A stretch of DNA of 64,000 nucleotides from Hyphomicrobiales bacterium (lineage in GTDB: Bacteria; Pseudomonadota; Alphaproteobacteria; Rhizobiales; Rhizobiaceae). Where the stretch lies: the NCBI GenBank assembly GCA_900466575.1, contig UBMP01000016.1, positions 470,527-534,526 of the forward strand, written 5' to 3'. Shown here piece after piece: positions 51,832 to 60,854 of the stretch; position 1 is the first letter of the stretch, and the number at the start of each line of letters is the position of its first letter. Below the pieces are notes generated by a model that searched no databases, was not told the origin of the DNA, and worked only from the letters and a program-made list of their open reading frames with translations. A program made the position numbers and the translations under genes.

Positions 51832-53067
51832 ATGAATATCAAGTTTTTAAACTGCTCTATAGTTTTGTTTTCTCTTGCAGGGTTTGCTTTTTCCGCACCA
51901 TCCGTTGCGACTGAAAGGTCGCCGTTTGACACGGATGAAGCCTCCCTCACTCAGAAGCAGTTGATCGGCAAGAGGCTGTTCGAGGACGCCAATCTCTCCG
52001 AACCTGCCGGCGTGTCATGCGCCTCCTGCCACGCGGCGAGCCAGGCGTTTCAGGGCAACAATGGATCTCGCATTCCTGCAGTGGCAAAGGGCAGCCAGGA
52101 CGGCAAATTCGGCACGCGCAATGTGCCGACAGCCGCCTACGCCATGATGAGCCCCAGCTTTCATTTCTCCAAGGAGAAGAATGAAGACGGCGAAATCGAG
52201 TGGAAGGCTCTGGGCGGCCAGTTTCTCGATGGCCGCGCGTCCAATCTGAGACAGCAGGCCGAAGGCCCGTTTCTCAATGCCAAGGAGATGAACAATGCAT
52301 CGAAGAAGGTGGTGGTCGACAAGGTCAGGCTCGCGAGTTACGCGCCGCTTCTGAAAAACGCCTATGGCAGGCACGTCTTCGACAATCCGGACAAGGCGAT
52401 GTTTGTCATCACCAGTGCCATCGCGGCGTTCGAAAAGACGCACGCATTTGCGCCCTTCTCCTCGAAATTCGATCGCGTTCTGAAGGGGAAGGACACGTTC
52501 ACGCCTGAGGAAGCCAAGGGCTTCGAGCTGTTCAAGGACCCGCAAAAAGGCAATTGCATCGCCTGTCATGTCGGCGACCAGAAATCGACCAATCCGCGCG
52601 ACTGGCTCTTCACCGATTACAGCTACGACAATCTCGGGCTTCCGCGAAACCCCGACATCCCCGAAAACGCCAATGCCGATTCCTTCGACCTCGGCCTCTG
52701 CAATCAGGACGGCATCGCGAAGAAGGCGCCCAAGGGGCTGGACATCGACGCCCTTTGCGGTGCGTTCAAGGTTCCGACCCTCCGCGACATCGCACTGACG
52801 CCGCCCTATGGTCACAACGGGGTCTTCAAGACGCTGCGCGATATCGTCAAGTTCTACGCGACGCGCGACACCAGCCCGGAAGAATGGTATCCCAAGAACG
52901 CCGACGGAACCGTCAACAAATTCAACGACCTGCCGTCCCGATATGCCGCAAACGTCAACACGAAGGAAGTTCCACTCGACCGCAAAGCCGGCGAGCAACC
53001 CCGTCTCAACGACCAGGAAGTCGATGCCATTGTAGCTTTTCTGAACACGCTGACCGACGAGAAATAG
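51832..53067 (+). CDS. Di-heme cytochrome c peroxidase family protein
   Basis: A 411-residue exported protein. The signal peptide (MNIKFLNCSIVLFSLAGFAFSA) precedes two c-type heme sites, C63-A-S-C66-H67 and C242-I-A-C245-H246. PYGHNGVFKTLRDIVKFYATRD near residue 325 is a family hallmark. Bacterial di-heme peroxidases reduce peroxide with electrons from cytochrome c; MauG-like and oxidase-like variants exist. The ATG at 51832 is preferred to the TTG at 51826. The upstream region and the first codons are much more AT-rich than the rest of the gene. It converges with the autotransporter gene. Confidence 0.9.
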   Translation: MNIKFLNCSIVLFSLAGFAFSAPSVATERSPFDTDEASLTQKQLIGKRLFEDANLSEPAGVSCASCHAASQAFQGNNGSRIPAVAKGSQDGKFGTRNVPTAAYAMMSPSFHFSKEKNEDGEIEWKALGGQFLDGRASNLRQQAEGPFLNAKEMNNASKKVVVDKVRLASYAPLLKNAYGRHVFDNPDKAMFVITSAIAAFEKTHAFAPFSSKFDRVLKGKDTFTPEEAKGFELFKDPQKGNCIACHVGDQKSTNPRDWLFTDYSYDNLGLPRNPDIPENANADSFDLGLCNQDGIAKKAPKGLDIDALCGAFKVPTLRDIALTPPYGHNGVFKTLRDIVKFYATRDTSPEEWYPKNADGTVNKFNDLPSRYAANVNTKEVPLDRKAGEQPRLNDQEVDAIVAFLNTLTDEK

Positions 53068-53103
53068 GATTGCTCGTCACGCGTTCGCCCCGGCACATGG
53101 GTC

Positions 53104-55617
53104 TCAGAAAGCGACCTTGAAGCCGCCGCGTGCGGAGACAGAATAGGACCTGTCGGTGAAGGCGGCTCCATCGAGGCTGCCGTAGACATCGAATTGCGGC
53201 GCGACCTTGTAGGTAAAGCCGGCGCCGAGCGACACACCGGCCTTGGACCGGGCATAGCCGTCTCCCACGGCAAAGCTCGTTCCGAGAACGCTGGCCGCGA
53301 AATTGGCCGGTCCCACCCGTTGCGCTGCAATCGCCGCCGCCTGGACGTAGAAGCTCGACATCAGCCCGCCCGCATTCTTCACTGCTTTCGTCAGCCGCAT
53401 TTCGGCGCGCTCCTCGAGCGAATTCGAGAAGGTGGCACCGTAGGTGACATTCTGAGAGGAGCCTGTTTCGGTGTAACCGTTCAGGAATGCCCCGACATAA
53501 CGGATCCGTCCCGTTGGGGTCGCCGTTAAACCGTCTCCGAGATCGATGTTATAACCCAGCGCGGCTTCCGGCGACACGAAATAGCCGTTGAAATCGCCAC
53601 GCGCGATTTCCGTGCCGTTGTTCACGAAACGGCGCGTATGTTCGTTGAGCGAACCGCCGGCAAGCGTTGCGTCCAGATTGAAATTGCCCAGACTGCGCCG
53701 TCCATACACGCCGCCATAGGCGGTGTCGGTCGTCACATAGTCCGAGGAAAGCGTCTGGTTCGTGCGCACGCGCCCAAGACCGGCAAAGCCGCCGACGCGC
53801 CAGCCATCCGTGTGCCAGTCGTATCCGAACATGGCGCCGCCGCTATAGGAGCGTTGGCCGGAAGCCGTCCCATACGGGTCGTTGAACTGCGCCCCGCCAA
53901 AGGCGCGCGCCCAAACGAGGTTGCCGTATTGATCGACCGTCTGGCCGGAACCCTGAAGGACGAGATCGGTGGCCTTTGCAGCACCGGAGCTTCCCAGAAC
54001 CTCTGCGAAGGCTGCCGTTGCACGGCTGGTCTTTACAGACGCCTTCCTCGCGTTGGTGTAGGCGGTCGGCGCGACCGGCGGTGCGGCATCGCTGCCGATA
54101 TCCTGCGGAATCACGTCCGCAACACCGACGTCCTGAAGAAGAACGTCACTGACAACCGAAGAGGTGTAGTTCGCCACGGAAGAGGCAGCTGCAGCGGAAT
54201 AGACCCGCGCGCTGTTATCGACAATCACGATATTGCCGGTGCCGGTATTGTCCAGCCCCGTGGTCACGAGCGTGGTGTTGGGACCGAACAGCCTGATCGT
54301 ATTGGTGCCCGTCGCATATTTCTTGACGCCCAACGTGTAGCTGCCGGTGTAGAAATTCGTCGTGTTGCCCGCGGTGTTGTTGTAGTCGATCCCGTTGGTG
54401 AAAACCGCGCCGTTATAAATGTTGAGCGTGCTGCCGCCCGTCTTGAGAAACACGGCCGACGTGCCGCCGGTGATCGTGCCCGAGTTGGTGAGCGTCATTG
54501 TGCCGGAATTGAGATTGACGCCGTAGGTGACGCCTGAGATCGTGCCGGAATTGGCCACGCTCGTGCCGCCCGTCGTAGTATCCAGAAATATCCCGGAGAC
54601 ATTGGCTGGTGTCGGCGCGGATGTCGACGTGGCGGTGATCGTCCCGCTATTGTTGATGCTCGCGGTAGCGGCACCGCTTGCCACCTGGATGGCCGCCCCC
54701 TTGGCGGTGATCGTCCCACGATTGGTCAATATCAAACGCCCGCCGGACAAGACACTGATCGCGGGCATGTAGTTTACGCCCCGCGCGATCGTCGGCTCGG
54801 CGGTCGCGGAAATCGCGCCATCGTTGCTGACCGTCGCAGTGCCATTTGCCACGATCACGTTTCCGGGGCCGGTAATCGTTCCGCTCGCGGTATTGCTGAT
54901 GGTGCCGGTGGCACCGCTCTGGATTGTAATCGCCCTCGACGTGCCGGTAGCCAGGGCAGAAATGGTCCCGCTGTTTGTGAGTGTCGAGACGCCTGCATAG
55001 AGCCCGACGGCCGTGAAGCCAGAGATCGTGCCGGCATTGCTGATCGTGGAGGTCGCGGCATAGGTCCGCACGCCAATGGCCGTGATCGAGGTCGATTTGA
55101 TTACACCGCTCGCCGTGTTCGTGAGCGTAAAACTGGTGAGCTTGTTGCCCGCATCGATCGCGATACTGCCACCACTGGTCGTCGCCTGGTCGCCGATGAA
55201 GCCGGAATTGGTGATCGTGGTGACGCCGGCCTGGCCATTGCCCGACGTGACAGCCGTGTTCGACCCGCCGATCAGCGTCAGGATGTTCCCGGCATTGTTC
55301 AGGGTGAGACCGCCCCCGGCAGAGATCACCGCGCCGCTACCGTTCGCTCCGATCTGGCCCGTGCTCGTGTTGGTGACGTCGAGATTTCCGGTTGCCTGGA
55401 TGGCGGGCGTGGGACCACCTACAGTGTAGTTGAGCGTTTGCGAATTGGTGCAGGCGCCGTCGCCCATAAAGCTCATCGGCACGGTGCAGTCCACGGCTCG
55501 TGCGCCGCCGGGGGCGAGCGAAAACAGGGCCGCGGACGCAAGAAGACCCAGGACGGAATTGCGCACCGGGCGCTTTGCCAGCTCATGAGTGAGATTCGAT
55601 AGGTTCAGTCTTTCGGC
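53104..55617 (-). CDS. Autotransporter with C-terminal outer-membrane beta-barrel
   Basis: A protein of about 837 residues. A signal-like stretch (NSVLGLLASAALFSLAPGGARAV) is followed by a passenger of about 450 residues rich in Gly, Thr, Ser and Asn, made of near-repeats such as TLTNSGTISG. That pattern suits a beta-helix. The C-terminal 280 residues form the translocator barrel and end in GGFKVAF, with the terminal Phe for BAM recognition. The passenger may act as an adhesin or surface protein. The start is placed at MAERLNLSN; another ATG lies at 55635. No Shine-Dalgarno is obvious. Confidence 0.87.
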   Translation of the reverse strand, partial: AERLNLSNLTHELAKRPVRNSVLGLLASAALFSLAPGGARAVDCTVPMSFMGDGACTNSQTLNYTVGGPTPAIQATGNLDVTNTSTGQIGANGSGAVISAGGGLTLNNAGNILTLIGGSNTAVTSGNGQAGVTTITNSGFIGDQATTSGGSIAIDAGNKLTSFTLTNTASGVIKSTSITAIGVRTYAATSTISNAGTISGFTAVGLYAGVSTLTNSGTISALATGTSRAITIQSGATGTISNTASGTITGPGNVIVANGTATVSNDGAISATAEPTIARGVNYMPAISVLSGGRLILTNRGTITAKGAAIQVASGAATASINNSGTITATSTSAPTPANVSGIFLDTTTGGTSVANSGTISGVTYGVNLNSGTMTLTNSGTITGGTSAVFLKTGGSTLNIYNGAVFTNGIDYNNTAGNTTNFYTGSYTLGVKKYATGTNTIRLFGPNTTLVTTGLDNTGTGNIVIVDNSARVYSAAAASSVANYTSSVVSDVLLQDVGVADVIPQDIGSDAAPPVAPTAYTNARKASVKTSRATAAFAEVLGSSGAAKATDLVLQGSGQTVDQYGNLVWARAFGGAQFNDPYGTASGQRSYSGGAMFGYDWHTDGWRVGGFAGLGRVRTNQTLSSDYVTTDTAYGGVYGRRSLGNFNLDATLAGGSLNEHTRRFVNNGTEIARGDFNGYFVSPEAALGYNIDLGDGLTATPTGRIRYVGAFLNGYTETGSSQNVTYGATFSNSLEERAEMRLTKAVKNAGGLMSSFYVQAAAIAAQRVGPANFAASVLGTSFAVGDGYARSKAGVSLGAGFTYKVAPQFDVYGSLDGAAFTDRSYSVSARGGFKVAF

Positions 55618-55935
55618 CATTTTCAACGTCTGCAATATAAAATTAGAAATAGGTAATATTAGAATTTATTGATTCAAATGGACTCTTCGAACAAACATCC
55701 AAAGGCAAAGCGATTGATTGCCCGACACCGAACAAAGAAAATCCTTAATACAATATTACCGCACACCCGTTCTGTTGCTACTTGAACAATTGACGGAGCG
55801 CAAGACGCGGGAGAGAACTTTAGAATATTGCGTTAATCGCGGTGGCGTCCGAAGGGCACTTGGGTGTAGAGCCCACCCGAACAAACCAAAAACGCCGGTC
55901 TGGCCATTTCCCCTTAAAATCACTAGATTGCCGGC
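55618..55935. other. AT-rich intergenic interval before uvrD (about 318 bp)
   Basis: The first 60 bp and scattered later stretches are much richer in A and T than the genes. No credible reading frame, tRNA or known RNA is seen. The interval carries the promoters of the autotransporter (minus) and the helicase (plus), but I cannot assign a convincing box for either. Confidence 0.5.
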
Positions 55936-58419
55936 ATGATGAATCGTTTCGATGACATGCCCTTTTTCGGCGATGAGCCGGAACCCGCTCCGCAGCGCCC
56001 GGTGAATGGCAACAGCAGCGGCGGCGGAATTGCCGCCCGCGCCATGGCGCAGCGGGATGCCGCGCGCGCCGCGCCCGACTATCTCGACGGGCTGAACCCC
56101 GAGCAACGCGAGGCCGTAGAAACGACCGAAGGGCCGGTTCTGGTGCTCGCCGGCGCCGGCACCGGCAAGACGCGCGTGCTGACCACCCGCATCGCCCATA
56201 TCCTCGCCACCGGCCGCGCCTATCCGAGCCAGATCCTCGCCGTGACCTTCACCAACAAGGCCGCGCGTGAGATGAAGGAGCGCATCGGCATGCTGGTCGG
56301 CGGCGCGGTCGAGGGCATGCCCTGGCTCGGCACGTTCCACTCCATCGGCGTCAAGATGCTGCGCCGCCACGCCGAACTTGTCGGCCTGAAATCGGATTTC
56401 ACCATCCTCGACACAGACGATGTCATCCGCCTGATCAAGCAGATCCTGCAGGCCGAAAGCGTGGACGACAAGCGCTGGCCAGCCAAGCAGTTCGCCGCCA
56501 TGATCGACGGCTGGAAGAACAAGGGCCTCGACCCCGCGCAGATCCCCGAAGGCGACGCCCGCGCCTTTGCCAACGGCAAGGGCCGCGAACTCTACATCGC
56601 CTATCAGAATCGCCTGCTGTCGCTCAACGCCTGCGATTTCGGCGACCTGCTTCTGCATCCGATCCGCATGTTCAAGAAAAACCCGGACGTGCTGAAGGAG
56701 TATCACGAGCGCTTCCGCTATATTCTGGTGGATGAGTATCAGGACACGAATACGGCGCAGTACATGTGGCTGCGGCTGCTGGCGCAGCGCTCCGCCGCCG
56801 CCCCACGAGGCGAGAGTGGAAAGGTCAACATCTGCTGCGTCGGCGACGATGACCAGTCCATTTACGGCTGGCGCGGCGCCGAAGTGGACAACATCCTGCG
56901 CTTCGAAAAGGATTTTCCCGGCGCAAAGGTCATCAAGCTGGAGCGCAACTATCGCTCCACCGGCCATATCCTGGGTGCTGCCGGTCACCTAATCGCGCAT
57001 AATGAAGGCCGGCTCGGTAAGACACTCTTCACCGAGCGCTTCGACCCGGACCATGACAAGGTGCAGGTCCACGCCGCCTGGGACTCGGAAGAGGAAGCCC
57101 GCGCCGTCGGCGAGGAGATCGAACAGCTCCAACGCAGCCAGCACAAGCTGAACGACATGGCGATCCTGGTCCGCGCCTCGTTCCAGATGCGCGAGTTCGA
57201 AGACCGCTTCGTCACGCTCGGCCTCAATTACCGCGTCGTCGGAGGTCCGCGCTTCTACGAGCGCCTCGAAATCCGCGATGCCATGGCCTATTTCCGCCTC
57301 GTCTGCCAGCCGGCCGACGACCTCGCGTTTGAGCGTATCATCAACACGCCGAAACGCGGTCTGGGAGACACATCTGTCCGCGCGCTGCACGACTATGCCC
57401 GCGCCCGCGATATCCCGATGCTCGCCGCCGCATCCGACATGATAGAGACGGAAGAGCTGAAGGCTGCGGCCCGCAAATCGCTGTTCAATGTCGTCACCGA
57501 CTTCCGCCGCTGGCAGTCGCTGCTCGAAACCACGCCGCATACCGAACTGGCCGAGCAGATCCTCGACGAGAGCGGCTACACGGCCATGTGGCAGAACGAC
57601 AAATCGGCCGAAGCGCCCGGCCGTCTGGAAAACCTCAAGGAACTCATCCGCTCCATGGAGCAGTTCGAAAGCCTGCGTGGCTTCCTTGAACATGTCGCCC
57701 TCGTCATGGATGCCGAGAAGAACGAGGATCTGGACGCCGTCAACATCATGACGCTGCATTCGGCCAAGGGGCTTGAATTCGAAACCGTCTTCCTCCCCGG
57801 CTGGGAGGAAGGTCTCTTCCCGCATCAGCGCTCGCTGGACGAAAGCGGCCGCTCGGGGCTCGAGGAAGAACGCCGCCTCGCCTATGTCGGTCTCACGCGC
57901 GCCAAGCGCCGTGCCCATATCTGGTTCGTCTCCAATCGCCGCATCCACGGCCTCTGGCAGTCGACGATCCCCTCGCGCTTCCTGGAAGAACTTCCCCTGG
58001 ACCATGTCGAGGTCTCCGAAAGCCAGAGCTCGAACTATGGCGGCTATGGCCGCAATCCTTACGGCCAGTCGCGCTTCGACAAGCAGGAGCCCTTCCAGAA
58101 CACCTATTCGACGCCCGGCTGGAAACGCGCGCAGGCCAACCGCACCGACGCCACCAGAGACAACTGGGGCTCCCGCTCCGGCCATCAGGTGGAACGCATC
58201 GGCTACGGCGAAAGCGGCCCCCGCGGCAAGACGATCCAGGGCGAACTCGTCGCCAAGTCAACGGTCGACACGCCTTCGCAATTCTCCGTCGGCGACCGTG
58301 TCTTCCACCTGAAATTCGGCAACGGCAACGTGGCGGCGGTGGAGGGCAACAAGCTGACGGTGGATTTCGACAAGGCGGGTCAGAAGCGGGTGCTGGACGG
58401 GTTCGTGGAGCGGGCGTGA
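55936..58419 (+). CDS. uvrD: ATP-dependent DNA helicase UvrD/PcrA
   Basis: An 827-residue superfamily 1A helicase that unwinds DNA 3' to 5' in nucleotide excision and mismatch repair. Motifs are LAGAGTGKTRVLTTRI (I), AVTFTNKAAREMKERI (Ia), LVDEYQDTNTAQYMWL (II), CVGDDDQSIYGWRGA (III), KLERNYRST (IV), MTLHSAKGLEFETVFLPGWEEGLFP (V) and EERRLAYVGLTRAKRRA (VI). The C-terminus has a Tudor-like segment (GDRVFHLKFGNGNVAAVEGNKLTVDFDKAGQKRVL) that in PcrA docks on RNA polymerase. The N-terminal 45 residues are low-complexity. Confidence 0.95.
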   Translation: MMNRFDDMPFFGDEPEPAPQRPVNGNSSGGGIAARAMAQRDAARAAPDYLDGLNPEQREAVETTEGPVLVLAGAGTGKTRVLTTRIAHILATGRAYPSQILAVTFTNKAAREMKERIGMLVGGAVEGMPWLGTFHSIGVKMLRRHAELVGLKSDFTILDTDDVIRLIKQILQAESVDDKRWPAKQFAAMIDGWKNKGLDPAQIPEGDARAFANGKGRELYIAYQNRLLSLNACDFGDLLLHPIRMFKKNPDVLKEYHERFRYILVDEYQDTNTAQYMWLRLLAQRSAAAPRGESGKVNICCVGDDDQSIYGWRGAEVDNILRFEKDFPGAKVIKLERNYRSTGHILGAAGHLIAHNEGRLGKTLFTERFDPDHDKVQVHAAWDSEEEARAVGEEIEQLQRSQHKLNDMAILVRASFQMREFEDRFVTLGLNYRVVGGPRFYERLEIRDAMAYFRLVCQPADDLAFERIINTPKRGLGDTSVRALHDYARARDIPMLAAASDMIETEELKAAARKSLFNVVTDFRRWQSLLETTPHTELAEQILDESGYTAMWQNDKSAEAPGRLENLKELIRSMEQFESLRGFLEHVALVMDAEKNEDLDAVNIMTLHSAKGLEFETVFLPGWEEGLFPHQRSLDESGRSGLEEERRLAYVGLTRAKRRAHIWFVSNRRIHGLWQSTIPSRFLEELPLDHVEVSESQSSNYGGYGRNPYGQSRFDKQEPFQNTYSTPGWKRAQANRTDATRDNWGSRSGHQVERIGYGESGPRGKTIQGELVAKSTVDTPSQFSVGDRVFHLKFGNGNVAAVEGNKLTVDFDKAGQKRVLDGFVERA

Positions 58420-58441
58420 GACGGGCTGTTTCACGGTTATT

Positions 58442-58473
58442 CAACAGGGGCGCCGGTATCAGCGCGCCTGTTG
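58442..58473. terminator. Hairpin between convergent uvrD and deacetylase genes
   Basis: CAACAGGGGCGC (58442-58453) pairs with 58462-58473 at 11 of 12 positions around an 8-nt loop. A short A/T stretch follows on the plus side. Confidence 0.5.
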
Positions 58474-58489
58474 CGATTAAAACCCCATC

Positions 58490-59233
58490 TCAGCCGCCGA
58501 CCTTCGCCAGCTTGCCCTCGGAGGTCGGAACGTCCCCGAGGCGCACGAACCGGTAGCCTTTCGCCTTCAGCGCCTCGATACCCTTGACCACGCCCTCGCC
58601 CGCCTTGTGGGTCGGCTGATTGATATGGGCGATGATGACATCGCCGTCCTTCGCACTTTCGAAAGAGCGGACGGTGGCATCAACGCCGAGCAGGGAACCG
58701 CCATCGCCATTCACCGAAAAGCCGCCGATCTTGTAGCCCATCGCCCGGATCTGTTGGATCGCCTCGGGGCTATAGACGGCCGTCGCATCGCGGTACCACG
58801 TCGGCTTCGGCGCACCGGTCGCGGCAATTGCCTGAGCGCCGCCCTCCACCTCGGCACGCACGCCCTCCGGTGAACCCGCCGTCTTGATGCCGTAGATATC
58901 CATCGGACGGTCAACCGCGGGGATGTGGTTCTCGCCATGGTTCTCGATCTGGAAGAGATCGGGATGCGCGCGCAATTGCGCATAGGAGTCCGCGTTTTTC
59001 CGCAGCCAGCGATGCGTAACAAAGATCGTCGCGGGGATTTGTTCATGGATCAGCGTATCGAGAATGCGCGGATCGGTCGCCCCCATGCAGGCATCGAAAG
59101 TCAGCGCCACGGTGGGCACGGCATGCTTGCTGGCAAGTCGCAGCTTCGGCTCGACCAGCCCTTGCTTGGTATAGCTATCAGCGACTGCCGGCGTTGCGGC
59201 AAGGAGAAGGGAAAGTGCGAGGATCGTTTTCAT
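58490..59233 (-). CDS. Exported polysaccharide deacetylase family protein
   Basis: A 247-residue protein with a signal peptide (MKTILALSLLLAATPAVA). The NodB-homology domain shows VALTFDACMG, where the usual second Asp is Ala, and the metal motif ENHGENHIP (His-x3-His). IIAHINQPTH supplies the C-terminal His motif. Family members remove acetyl groups from glycans such as peptidoglycan or chitin. The TFDA variation is seen in some subgroups and may alter metal binding. ATG 59254 is an alternative start seven codons upstream; neither has a strong ribosome site. Confidence 0.87.
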   Translation of the reverse strand: MKTILALSLLLAATPAVADSYTKQGLVEPKLRLASKHAVPTVALTFDACMGATDPRILDTLIHEQIPATIFVTHRWLRKNADSYAQLRAHPDLFQIENHGENHIPAVDRPMDIYGIKTAGSPEGVRAEVEGGAQAIAATGAPKPTWYRDATAVYSPEAIQQIRAMGYKIGGFSVNGDGGSLLGVDATVRSFESAKDGDVIIAHINQPTHKAGEGVVKGIEALKAKGYRFVRLGDVPTSEGKLAKVGG

Positions 59234-59340
59234 GAAAAGCGGGACGAGGAGCAATCGTTGAACTGTATCATTGTCCCCTCGTCCCGAAGGGGGGCGGATT
59301 TATGGCCATCGCCTGCGCATACGCCCCATGGGGAATGAGA

Positions 59341-60624
59341 TTAGTCGAATTTCACTTCCTTGAGCTTGTCGATACCCAGGACCTGCAGCGCCAGCTTTTC
59401 ATAAAACGGCTCGGACTTGCCGATCTTCACCTTGCGCAGGAAGTATTTCTCGAACCCGATCTTCGCCATGTGGACCCACTTGCCCGATGACGACCAGTTG
59501 ACGTTGCGCGGCGGGATTTGCGGCTGCGCCACGAAGGCCACGCCTCCGTCGCCGAAATCGGCGAGGCAGACCGCATTCCACGTGCCTTGCGCATCGGGTT
59601 CGCGCCCGCCCACCAGATTTGCAATGTTGTGCGCCGTCGCCGTCACCATGGATTCGATCATGAAACCTGTCTTCGGCACACCGACCGGCACCGGCGTCGG
59701 CCCCATCGGCGGAATGGCGATGCAGACGCCGATGCCGAACACGTTCTGGAAGGTCGGGTTGCGCTGGTGCTTGTCGACGATGATGAAGCCACGCGGGTTC
59801 GTCAGCCCCTCGATGCCGCGCACCGCTGGAACGCCGCGAAACGCCGGAAGCATCATCGTGTAGGCCATCGGGACTTCGTGCTTCTTCTTCAGCGAGCCGT
59901 CATCGTTGATCTCGTCGACAAAGAGCTTGCCCGGCTCGAACTTCTCGACCTTGGCATTGGTGATCCATTTGATGTGATGCGCCCGCATTTCACTTTCGAG
60001 CAGACCTTTCGTATCGCCGACACCGTCAAGGCCGAGATGGCCGATATAGGGTTCGGACGTGACGAAGGTCATCGGCACCTTGTCGCGGATCTTCGCGTCG
60101 CGTAGAGCCTTTTCGAGGATGAAGGCGAACTCATAGGCCGGCCCGAAGCAGGACGCGCCCTGCACCGCACCGATGACCACAGGGCCGGGATTTTTCAGGA
60201 GCTTCTGGAACTCGTCCTTCGCGGAAAGCGCATGATCGATATGGCAGACGGATTGCGTGTTCGCGCCCGGCCCGAAACCTTCGATCTCGTCGAAGGCGAG
60301 ATCGGGACCGGTGGCAATCACCAGATAGTCATAGGAAACGCTCTCGCCGTTCGTCAACTCCACCCGGTTTTCCGCCGGATGCACCCGCGCAGCGCCTTCC
60401 GGCCGAAGCGTGATCTCGCGCTTGGCGAAGACGGGCTTCAGATCGACCTCGATCTCCTCCCGCTCGCGCCAGCCAACGGCTACCCAAGGGTTGGACGGAA
60501 CGAAGGAATAGGTATCCCCCCGGTTGATGACCGTCACCTTGTCGTCACGCGACAGCGCGTCGCGCAGCTCATAGGCCATGATCGTTCCACCAAGCCCCGC
60601 ACCCAAAACAACGACATGCACCAT
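59341..60624 (-). CDS. sqr: Sulfide:quinone oxidoreductase (type I-like)
   Basis: A 427-residue flavoprotein of the membrane periphery. The N-terminal FAD motif is VVVLGAGLGGTIMAYEL. Three cysteines, C127, C159 and C353, fall exactly where characterised Rhodobacter SQR has its essential cysteines (127, 159, 353), and PKTGFMIESMVTATAHNI matches the quinone/FAD region. It should oxidise sulfide to sulfane sulfur and reduce quinone. The start follows GGGAGGATAATTTC. A strong promoter (TTGACA-N17-TATATA) lies about 80 bp upstream. Other flavoproteins of the DSR family (FCC-like) are the main alternative. Confidence 0.87.
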   Translation of the reverse strand: MVHVVVLGAGLGGTIMAYELRDALSRDDKVTVINRGDTYSFVPSNPWVAVGWREREEIEVDLKPVFAKREITLRPEGAARVHPAENRVELTNGESVSYDYLVIATGPDLAFDEIEGFGPGANTQSVCHIDHALSAKDEFQKLLKNPGPVVIGAVQGASCFGPAYEFAFILEKALRDAKIRDKVPMTFVTSEPYIGHLGLDGVGDTKGLLESEMRAHHIKWITNAKVEKFEPGKLFVDEINDDGSLKKKHEVPMAYTMMLPAFRGVPAVRGIEGLTNPRGFIIVDKHQRNPTFQNVFGIGVCIAIPPMGPTPVPVGVPKTGFMIESMVTATAHNIANLVGGREPDAQGTWNAVCLADFGDGGVAFVAQPQIPPRNVNWSSSGKWVHMAKIGFEKYFLRKVKIGKSEPFYEKLALQVLGIDKLKEVKFD

Positions 60625-60702
60625 GAAATTATCCTCCCGATGTTCCGCGGAGCGGTGGGCGATCCGCCTCCATGGATCCTCCACAAAACATTCAATAGTC
60701 AA

Positions 60703-60731
60703 TATATATGTATTTCGCTAGTTATTGTCAA
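60703..60731 (-). promoter_or_regulatory. Near-consensus promoter of sqr
   Basis: On the minus strand TTGACA (60726-60731) and TATATA (60703-60708) are exactly 17 bp apart. Transcription would start about 72 bp before the sqr ATG. The surrounding AT-rich stretch is a suitable place for a repressor. Confidence 0.65.
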
Positions 60732-60854
60732 ACGAACCGCGGCATCGTTCCGGACTTGATGAACAATATCTTGCGGGCCGGCCGCGCCTTGCGGTCGCCG
60801 CTCTTGCCGACTATCTGTGAAGTCCCGCCCTCATCCGTTTCCCGGAGTAGACCT

